From assembly GCA_003427395.1 (NCBI GenBank), contig BFEA01000396.1, positions 1,388,217-1,411,798 of the forward strand: a stretch of 23,582 nucleotides of DNA, in the 5' to 3' direction. Below are positions 17,013 to 23,582 of this stretch, in pieces. The stretch's first letter is position 1, and every line of letters begins with the position of its first letter. The position numbers were made by a program, and so were the translations under genes. This stretch comes from Chara braunii (taxonomy: Eukaryota > Streptophyta > Charophyceae > Charales > Characeae). The notes beneath the pieces are model-generated. The model saw nothing but the letters and a program-made list of their open reading frames with translations, ran no database searches and was not told the DNA's origin.

Positions 17013-17638
17013 CTATGTTGTTACGAGAACCACTGGTTATGCTCCATTCATATTGTGGTATGGTCGGTATGCTACCTTGCCTTTTGAGAGTATAATCAAG
17101 ACATAGTCGAGTCAAGAGAGTGACAGAGAATACTTAATTTCAGAACTTCTTCAGATAAGAATGAGGCAAATATCATAGATTGATCAGACAGTGATGGATG
17201 TTGCAGAAAAAATGGCAACCAGCAGACTGTCAGATCAAGAAAGATGGAAAAAAAATATATATATAAGGAAACAAAAGTTAAAGGTTGGTGACGTTGTCCT
17301 TCTCTTTGATGATTTCTTTGAGACTCGGTGGACTAAACGATTGGAGCCCAGATGACTCGGTCCCTACAGAATTACAAGTGAAGCACAAGGCAAAGTCTAT
17401 GAGATATCAAAGATGGATGGTTCAAGAGTTCATGATATGGTATCAGGATCAAGACTTCATAAGTTTATTTTAGAAGATCCTAACATGGTCCATATAATTA
17501 TCACAAAGAAAGGAAAAAAAAAATAGTCATCCAGTAGGAGAACTGTTTCAGAAGGCTGAGAGAAGTATAGTGAGACAGAGAGGCGCTGCAAAGAGAAGAA
17601 CTTCAACTGACTTTGACTACTCTTGCATTGTCAATTAG
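17013..17638 (+). pseudogene. pol: Element B integrase, second part (core end, GPY module, C-terminus)
   Basis: This is the continuation of the integrase interrupted at 14,139. RTTGYAPFILWYGRYATLPF (about 17,025-17,085) is the typical gypsy block after the catalytic Glu. A TAG at 17,105 and another stop near 17,177 follow. LKVGDVVLLFDDF, KRLEPR and LGPYRI (to about 17,373) form the GPY module, with TGA at 17,353 in the place where the family has Trp. KMDGSRVHDMVSGSRLHKF and a basic tail run to a TAG at 17,636. No chromodomain is seen. Together with 13,190-14,139 it makes an integrase of usual size. Confidence 0.85.
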
Positions 17639-18540
17639 GTATGTCAAATTTTTAACATGTTAAATTGTGACACGAGAAGTATGATAATTTTTTTTCAAAT
17701 GATCTGTACTCATTTCTGCATTTGAACTAATTTCATCATTTCTATAAGTGATAGAGACGATGAGATCACAGTGTCATGAATACTTGGCCGCAGTCGATCC
17801 ACGAGCATCAGATCTCTAAGTAGGGAACAACTGTGAGGACCAGTGACAGTGATGTTAAGTTTAAAGAACTCGTGGCTTTGACACATCAACGAGTAACCAT
17901 TATTAATCCTGTGATGAAGAGAAAATATAACGGGCATAAACAAGTTAAGCAATATCTGACCAGAGAGTTGTCAGTAAAGAGACTTTGTGTCTTCTGACTG
18001 AATTGTCTATCTAAGAGAGCTATCAAGAAGGTGGGCATAAAGAAGTTCAACCTTGCTTGACCAGCAAGTTGTCAACATGAGGACTTCATGTTTCTTGACT
18101 AAGTTGCCTATCTTGTCCCAGATGAGGGAAAAAACTTCTCTGGGGTTTGTATCTCTATGCTTCCTTGAGGCTGACGAGAGGTCTCTTGGGAGTATTCTCA
18201 TATGAGGGAAGGGACCTCTCTGGGATCAACACTTTGTATTTCCTAAGGCTGAAGTAAGGTCTCTAGGAAGTGCGTTGTCGGTTCTCCCTTGTTGAGGTTC
18301 AGTGCCTCTTGAGACTGAAGGGACGTCTCTTGAGAAACGTTTGTTCTGTTATCTCGGGCGTGGACTGTCTGATTGTGGGTATGAGATGTTTGTCTGATTG
18401 TCTGTGCCTGGGGTTTTCTTCTCTAACATAAAGATGCTTTGATTGTGGGGTCACCCCAGAATCTCACCACAGTAGGTTGCAATCTGGTGGGCCAGCAGGT
18501 CCCTGACGCGAGTGTCAAATTTCATAGTTGACTGAGACTA
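17639..18540 (+). other. Non-coding stretch after pol with tandem duplications (101 and 80 bp)
   Basis: No protein domain is seen. One pair of units begins gggcataaa at 17,932 and 18,033 and shares tgaccag(a/c)(g/a)agttgtca, with 101 bp spacing. A second pair begins atgagggaa at 18,122 and 18,202, with 80 bp spacing, and a third, more diverged unit follows near 18,280. The units carry short purine-rich blocks (gagggaaggga), but no polypurine tract is followed by an LTR start. Position suggests the 3' non-coding part of element B or sequence inserted there. Confidence 0.6.
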
Positions 18541-19189
18541 AGATTCGGGGACTTTGGCCTGTGAGGTCAAGAACCCTGTCGAAGTCAGAGGATGCAATCC
18601 AGTGAGGTTGCCAGAGCCTGGAATAGTGGTTAGACCGGATCCCACGTTCAAAAATTTAAGCGGGGCAGCGAACGTCCTAGGCAAAAACCTGGTAGGTAAG
18701 TCCCCGACCGCAGTGGTCAAATCCGGGTACAAGACAGTTAGACTGACGGGAGGTCAACTGTCATAGGGTGACCAGACCCGCTGTAGTGTGGGTGTCCAGG
18801 CGTGAGGTGCGCCAAAGGGTCAGCATACTCGAGTAGTGGGTATGGTGGTCCTGACCTGGAGGCAGGTTAAAGGGTCTGTTAAGACAAATGGTCTGACTAG
18901 TCCTGGTTTGAGGCGGGCCGAATGAGGGATGTCAGACTGACGGGAGGTCTGTCACTCCTAGCCAGTGGTGCGTCAAAACCAAGGCAATCAATAGCTCTTG
19001 GGTGTGAAGAGTTGTTTATGTTACTCATTATTTTGTTATGGGTTTTTACTTTATTTTGTTTTATTTATTTTTATTTAGTTGTTGCGTGATGGTTGCTTGT
19101 TGAGGATTTGCATGTTAGGGTCATGCTTGGTGGTTTGTGAAACTCGCTGTTTTTCAGGTTTATGCAGGCAGTCTGAGATCTCAGACCGG
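18541..19189. other. No gene seen; degenerate repeat-like DNA
   Basis: agactgacgggaggtc occurs at 18,740 and 18,934, suggesting an old ~194 bp duplication. Short frames on both strands have no domain. T-rich DNA with tttatttt repeats lies at 19,030-19,080. Confidence 0.5.
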
Positions 19190-19199
19190 AGAAAAATAA

Positions 19200-19365
19200 A
19201 GGGGTTTGGTATCCCCATTTGTTTGCCTGAGAAAGTTGACAACACACCTCTCTCGGGCCAGAGAATGAGAACGAGGTTTGGTATTCCGCTCACTTGCCTG
19301 AGAGGTTAAGAAGACGTCTTACTCAGGGCCAGAGAACAGAAAAAGGGTTTGGTATGCCTTACCCT
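19200..19365. repeat. 72-bp tandem repeat, about 2.3 copies
   Basis: ggtttggtat starts at 19,203, 19,275 and 19,346 (spacings 72 and 71). Each unit continues through cttgcctgaga or tttgcctgaga, and gggccagaga separates successive units. Confidence 0.85.
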
Positions 19366-19921
19366 TGGTACTTCTGACAGTGAGTGTCCACAGTGCCAAC
19401 TCCAGATTAACGATATTCCTGGAAACATTATCAGAAATGAGAGACGAAGTAACTTTTCCACCGAAAAGGTCAAAGAGAAATTCAGGTCTCCAAACAGTAA
19501 AAAACCAAGATTAAATTGCAGATGAGAAAACAGATAAATAATCCTTCTTAAATTTCGTTTAGTGGCTGACAAAGCGGTCTGATTCACAAGGAACCTGCAT
19601 CCTCGGCCTCAAGGTATTCATACTCTCAAGCCAGAGACACTAGGAGATATGGAATGGACTGAGAAGTTGAGAGAAGGGAAGACTCAGAAGTTGAAAAAAA
19701 GGACCTCAAGCCTATGGAAGATGTAAAAGATAATCATGAACTATATTTGAAGCATAGCGAGAAGAAAAAAAATTCAACAGATAGTGTAGCTATGGAGTTG
19801 GGTATGAGAGGGAACCACGTATGGTGTGGAAGGTGAAGGCACCGACACTAGCGCTTTACCAACTATTGGGGTAGTAGGTGCTCTGGGGATATAGGGAGAA
19901 GAGGAAGTGTTAGGTGAACCA
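19366..19921. other. No gene seen
   Basis: Purine-rich on the plus strand at 19,640-19,780. Short frames without domains occur on both strands. One minus-strand frame (19,774-20,208) runs through the T tract at 19,922 as poly-lysine, which marks it as spurious. Confidence 0.5.
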
Positions 19922-20035
19922 TTTTTTTTTTTTTTTTTTTTTTTGGGACAAATGCTCCAATCTATTCGTGGGGAGCAACACGTGCTGGGAACTGGGCCCA
20001 GCGTCCCATATACAAATGATTTGAAATACCCTGGC
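19922..20035 (-). mobile_element. Tailed fragment sharing the LINE 3' end
   Basis: A run of 23 T (19,922-19,944) is followed by about 80 bp matching 14,826-14,915. Shared pieces include ccagcgtcccat, aaatgattt and cctggct, and two gctcca(a)tctatt blocks. Read on the minus strand, both copies end in an A tail, so this is a second, probably short, copy of the same LINE or a SINE that uses its tail. In the first copy about 60 bp separate the shared segment from the tail, against about 10 bp here. Confidence 0.6.
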
Positions 20036-21549
20036 TTCGACTTAGAAGAATCTAAGGACTTCGAAGAAATACGAGAAAAACCTCGCCTATTCATTAACAA
20101 ACCAAAAGGAAAAGGACGAAAACTAGAACCACTCACCATCCACTTCCTGCCCTCACCACAGATGAAGGATACGTCAACCAGGCTTTTAGTCCTCGTACCA
20201 GAAATCATCAGATCTCATATCCCCCAGCTAGGGTTACAAGACAACACAAACTGGCCCAGTACCGACCTAACTGTTCCTGACGGACAGAGAGTGTCTTCCC
20301 CCCTCGACAACTTTCTTAACTGTAAGGCCCCTCGAAGGTTACCGGGTCACCACCCTGGCCACAACTACGTCGGGCAAGATGGTTATGCCTTCCACCCTCG
20401 GCATAACTTCAATGACCTCAAGCTCCCCTGGTCACAGAGCAAATGCTCCAGCACCGACCACTGTCGTCCCACCCCGCCCTTCTGCTAGTAGTTAGACTTG
20501 CTACCCTGAACCGCCGATCCCTCTGTTGCGTGAGCCCCTCCACTTCCCTCCTGCCTCTAATTTGACCTTCCCCTTTTTGTTTACAAAAACCACATCGTAA
20601 CTAAGACGAATTTCTTGAAAAAACTGTTGAAAAAAATTCTACGCGCAAGATCAGAATACGAATTTCAGATTTCAGACAAATTTTTTCAAATAGAAATTTA
20701 GACAGGAAAGGAAAAAATGATCCTCTCTTCTGATGTAGGTTTTGACGTTCACCCGGGACTCCACAACACGCACACCGTGTGACCAATGAAGTTACTCCTT
20801 CCCTAAAAAAAAAACAACCCCCTGTTCATACACTACCCCCACCGGGAGGCACCCCCTCTCCTCTTGGCCCCAGTTCGGAACAGCCTATAAACGGACACTT
20901 CAACCCTCTAAAAGGCATACAATTCCCCCTAGAGCATGCCTCACAGGCTGAAGTTCCCCCTTTCCCTCTGCCCCACCCCTTCCAAACAAGGCAAGTGTTG
21001 GGTGAACCGTAGCGTGCCTCAAACTTCTTTTGATCGTACCCCATCCTTGTAGGGGATGAGGTTCTCTCGTACCAGCTGGCAAAGGGCTGGCGTAATTATG
21101 GCCAAGTATGAGCACCATAACCCTGCACTTCTTCCTCTTCCCCCTCCTTTGTACTGTACCCGCCTCGTGCACGAGCCGACGACTCTTCATGAGCCTTCCC
21201 CCCTCTTCCGCCTCTCCCTCTTCCGTGTACACGAGGCGCCTCGGGCATGATGCGATATGGAAATAAGACCGAGAAGAAAGTAAAAGGCTGTGAGAATAAG
21301 AAGATCACACTAGTGAGGAAGGGAGGGAAGAGATTGTGTAGGGCACGTAGAAGAGAGATAAAGTACACTGCAGTGAGCTTGAGTGAAAACTTCGGCGCAT
21401 AAATTGTGACAAGGAGTTTACTACAAGTTGTGGCCGAAATGAATGAGTAAACTATCGACTCTTGCTATTTTATACTAATAACCTGCTTAGTTTGGCCCAG
21501 CAGGGATGCTGGGATGCTGGGCGGGGGTTTCGTATCATGTCGAATGGCT
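20036..21549. other. No gene recognised between the tail fragment and direct repeat copy 2
   Basis: A plus-strand frame of 193 codons (19,907-20,488) covers the first part. It begins with poly-Phe from the T tract and has a Pro/His/Asp-rich, low-order composition with no known motif, so I do not call it. The rest (20,490-21,549) has C-rich coding-like patches, an A run near 20,805 and no domain. A G-rich stretch (gctgggcggggg, about 21,516-21,527) sits 20-odd bases before the repeat and is the only candidate polypurine-like block for a 3' LTR. Confidence 0.45.
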
Positions 21550-22150
21550 TGGTGTCCCGACCCTCCGCTGTATCAGGCGCTACCTCCTCAATGTGCCAGG
21601 TGTCTACTTCTCTGTATGTGTGTCGGACTTGCCAAGGCCCGTTCTTGGATCGGTCCAATAGGTGCTCCCACCGGAAAAGGGGTGGAGTACGACAGGATCC
21701 CACCGTCGACCCACTCAGACTCAGCGCTCTGCTTAACACCAGGGCACTGTCAGGTCCGTGGCCGCCGCCATCCAGGGACGCGAGGGTAGCCGCGTGGCAG
21801 CGGTGTTCTTTACAACACATCAACCCCCTTTTCCCAGATTGAGGGTAGTGTGTGTAGGCCGGGCGGTAGCGGTCGAGTAAGGAGTAAAGAAAAGAAAAAG
21901 AAAATAGGAAATTCAAAAGAATGAGAAGGGAAAAACGAGAAAGAGAAAGGAAAAACAGGAGACGAGCACGCAGTGAGCCTGCACCCAAAATCGAGTCGTT
22001 ATTTTGACATGGGTTATCTAAGTGTCGTCGGGCTGCAGCGTCGCTACGTTTCCTTTCTTTTCCATTCCCGTTACTATTATTATTATTGTTACTCTTATTC
22101 TTATTCTTATTCTTATTCTTATTCTTATTATTACTATTATTATCATCCTA
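21550..22150 (+). repeat. Direct repeat copy 2; candidate 3' LTR of element B
   Basis: Matches 7,361-7,910 in order and orientation, starting tggtgtcccgaccc. Shared blocks include cgctacctcctcaatgtg, ccggaaaaggggtggagtac, gccgccgccatccagggacg and ttatctaagtgtcgtcgggc. It has about 20 extra bases in the purine-rich part near 21,930 and a longer microsatellite. Beyond 22,150 only weak resemblance to 7,911-8,036 can be argued. The polypurine tract expected directly before a 3' LTR is missing, so the LTR reading is provisional. Confidence 0.75.
22067..22143. repeat. Mixed (ATT)n / (ATTCTT)n microsatellite
   Basis: An att tract with an internal block of ttattc hexamers (about 22,093-22,128) closes direct repeat copy 2, at the place of the pure att tract in copy 1. 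The tyrosine- and isoleucine-rich frames across it are artefacts. Confidence 0.95.
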
Positions 22151-22754
22151 CCCCTTAAGCGAGGTGGGCCCGCGGGGGGGAGGTCGTGTTCCGCTGCGCG
22201 TAGGAATCAGCCCGAAGTTTTGATTCGGGCCGACGAATGAAGGCGATTGAGGGAGGGGCGTTGTGCAGAGTGGCGCGCGTACCGAATTGTTCACAGCGCA
22301 CCACTAAACGAGAGAGAGCGCCCACCGGGCCAGGTACACGGCGGGCGTCGATGCGCATTCATATCTGAAAGCGCTCGCCGTTCGATAGCAAGAAACTGTC
22401 GTTTCGTGCCCCGACCCTTTTTTTTTCGTTTTGATTTTGTGTTCTTTTTGTAATTTTGTATTTATCTTCTTTACTTTTAGTTTTTTTTTCCTCGTTCTGG
22501 CGTGTCGTTTTGTGTCCTTCTAGCATGCCCCGACCTTTTTTTTTATAGCATTTTCATTTTCGGTCTGTCGTTTCTTACTTTTTTCGTTTTTGTTTTTCTT
22601 TTTGTTTCGTGGTCGGCGTCCACTTTTTTTTACCCCCCTGTTTTTTTGTTTTTTTTTTCTTTTTGTACTTTCCCCAATTTTTTTCTTTTCTTTTCTTTTT
22701 GTTTCCCGGTGGGCGAAAAAATGGAAAAAAGAAAAGTCTCCACCCGCCCGCACC
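22151..22754. other. No gene; GC-rich then strongly T-rich DNA
   Basis: 22,151-22,395 is GC-rich without a recognisable gene. 22,395-22,720 is dominated by T runs, with gccccgacc followed by a T run at about 22,408 and again about 118 bp later, a likely old tandem duplication. Phe-rich plus-strand frames and Lys-rich minus-strand frames across it are compositional. Confidence 0.6.
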
Positions 22755-22798
22755 CTCACCCACCCACATACATACATACATACATATATATATATTAT
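22755..22798. repeat. (CACC)n, (CATA)n and (TA)n microsatellite
   Basis: Three simple repeats follow one another: caccc units, four to five cata units, then a TA run. Read on the minus strand they lie downstream of the tRNA-like sequence at 22,822-22,895, as SINE tails often do. Confidence 0.92.
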
Positions 22799-22821
22799 GT
22801 TAAGTATTTGAAGTTTGTCCA

Positions 22822-22895
22822 CAACGGTTGCGTTGGGGTTTGAACCCACGCACAGATTTCGAAATACCCAATTGCCACCTGAGCTGGACTGATCC
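22822..22895 (-). other. tRNA-like sequence; possible SINE head or tRNA pseudogene
   Basis: On the minus strand CAGCTCAGGTGG (plus 22,875-22,886) resembles the RNA polymerase III A box, and GGTTCAAACCC (plus 22,836-22,846) fits the B box. They are in correct order with about 28 bp between, close to tRNA spacing. The T-arm pairs in part (GGG with CCC around TTCAAA). The acceptor and anticodon stems do not pair, so it is not a working tRNA. A microsatellite tail about 25 bp downstream favours a SINE remnant. Confidence 0.45.
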
Positions 22896-22998
22896 CTGTT
22901 TGTTTTTGGGGACTGTTGTCTTTTGAAGTGTATCCCACGTCAGGCTGCTGGCACGTCAGGATGTGCCTGTGTGTCCGAACCCTAACGTCGCAGTGTGA

Positions 22999-23034
22999 CC
23001 CCCGCCGGCTCGAAATGGACTTTCCTAGCGGGGG
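22999..23034. other. GC-rich inverted repeat (hairpin)
   Basis: CCCCCGC (22,999-23,005) is complementary to GCGGGGG (23,028-23,034) across a 22-base loop. It is not followed by a T run and no gene adjoins it, so I assign no role. Confidence 0.55.
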
Positions 23035-23079
23035 CGGCGACTGGGCAGGCGCAGGCGGGTCCAGGCCAAACATTTTCAA

Positions 23080-23475
23080 GTGTGATTTTTGACGATTTTT
23101 CGCGCTTGGAAAAATCGGCAAAACAATATGGAAATTTGATATCCTGTAGATTAGGCCGTGATCTTTCCAGGAAAAATATCAGAAAAATGAAAAAAAAAAA
23201 AATTAACGGTGAAGTAAATGTCGCGCTGTTTCGTCACATTTTCCATTTTTACTACTTTACCACGTTTGGGCCAACAAGAAAAGAAACCAAACTTTCGCGA
23301 TTTTTTGCAATTAGAAGGATGACCCAACAACTCTACAATTTGAGGGTCTATAGATTTGGTCGCGATCTATACAGGAAAAATATTTACAAAAATTTTAAAA
23401 ATCATTTCGATCGCGAATAAATCGCGGGGATAATTCAATACATTTTCGAATTTTGCCACTCTGCCAGTTCCCCCC
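23080..23475. repeat. ~205-bp tandem duplication, two diverged copies
   Basis: ccgtgatctttccaggaaaaatat near 23,155 is matched by a diverged cgcgatctatacaggaaaa block near 23,361. acattttccatttttactac (23,236) is matched by acattttcgaattttgccac (23,440). Offsets are 204-207 bp. Both units also start with a ttcgcg/ttttt block. Frames across it show no domain. Confidence 0.75.
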
Positions 23476-23514
23476 ACTGTACTACCGGTAGCCCTCATGG
23501 ACCTGTGGTTGCAG

Positions 23515-23582
23515 CTGGGGTCCAGATACATATACAGATCAAGTTGTCTTTGGGGGTCCAGGTACATGTACAGATCAAGTTG
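23515..23582. repeat. 36-bp tandem repeat running off the window end
   Basis: ggggtccagatacatataca at 23,517 and ggggtccaggtacatgtaca at 23,553 are 36 bp apart, and both continue gatcaagttg. Two units are visible and the second is cut by the window end. The sequence is unrelated to the 36 bp array at the start of the window. Confidence 0.85.

Larger units (their letters stand above)
8605..17638 (+). mobile_element. Element B: Ty3/gypsy retrotransposon with gag, protease, RT, RNase H and integrase
   Basis: Coding order along the plus strand is gag with a CCHC knuckle, aspartic protease, RT, RNase H, integrase with HHCC and DDE residues, then a GPY module. This is a complete Ty3/gypsy set. No chromodomain is seen at its end. 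Nearly every gene is broken. The integrase is interrupted by a 2.87 kb insert bounded by inverted repeats (14,140-17,012). With candidate LTRs at 7,361 and 21,550 the full element would be about 14.8 kb, or about 11.9 kb without the insert, which is long but possible. Confidence 0.88.

Noticed and set aside
19907-20488. 193-codon plus-strand frame
   Set aside because: It begins inside a poly-T tract (poly-Phe), overlaps the antisense LINE tail and shows no motif.
22502-22849. Phe-rich and Lys-rich overlapping frames
   Set aside because: Compositional result of T runs and microsatellites.
22999-23034. Hairpin as a transcription terminator
   Set aside because: No T run follows and no gene ends nearby; the setting is not bacterial.

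Overview
WHAT KIND OF DNA. The window looks like nuclear DNA from a large, repeat-rich plant-type genome. I found no intact host gene. It contains decayed Ty3/gypsy LTR retrotransposons, an antisense LINE, a candidate nested insertion with inverted ends, and many unrelated minisatellites. The pol reading frames (integrase followed by a GPY module and a chromodomain-like tail) are of the plant/streptophyte chromovirus type. The wording reminds me of charophyte (Chara-like) elements, but that is memory and low confidence. LAYOUT. 1-3,052: several unrelated tandem-repeat families lie back to back, with 36, ~117, 55/110, 31, 41 and 46 bp periods. 3,075-4,300: a coding-like stretch in two successive frames whose protein I do not recognise. 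4,862-6,823: pol remnant of Ty3/gypsy element A (end of RT, RNase H, integrase, chromodomain-like tail), followed by a polypurine tract and a possible LTR start at 6,864. 7,361-7,910 and 21,550-22,150: two copies of one ~550-600 bp sequence in the same orientation, a candidate LTR pair. 8,605-17,638: element B, a second Ty3/gypsy element in the order gag, protease, RT, RNase H, integrase. All genes are broken. Its integrase is cut at 14,139 and resumes after 17,012. The 2.87 kb between is bounded by a perfect 12 bp inverted repeat and contains a LINE copy in antisense orientation (14,744-16,855). 17,639-21,549: non-coding, with several short tandem duplications and a second copy of the LINE 3' tail. 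22,150-23,582: T-rich and simple-sequence DNA, a tRNA-like SINE head on the minus strand, a ~205 bp duplication and a 36 bp repeat running off the window end. HOW THE PARTS RELATE. The layering implies an order of events: element B inserted, a candidate TIR element entered its integrase, and a LINE entered that element or was carried with it. MOST NOTABLE. (1) The gag-to-protease frame change of element B sits exactly on an in-phase A AAT TTA heptamer, 18 bases before the gag stop, which suggests a programmed -1 frameshift. (2) The integrase is split by the inverted-repeat-bounded insert. (3) The LINE frame carries ten stop codons and no frameshift over about 415 codons. (4) There is an exact, in-frame 84 bp duplication in otherwise decayed pol. 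(5) The frames at 3,075-4,300 are unrecognised. I see no convincing new cellular system. All assignments were made by eye, without database searches.
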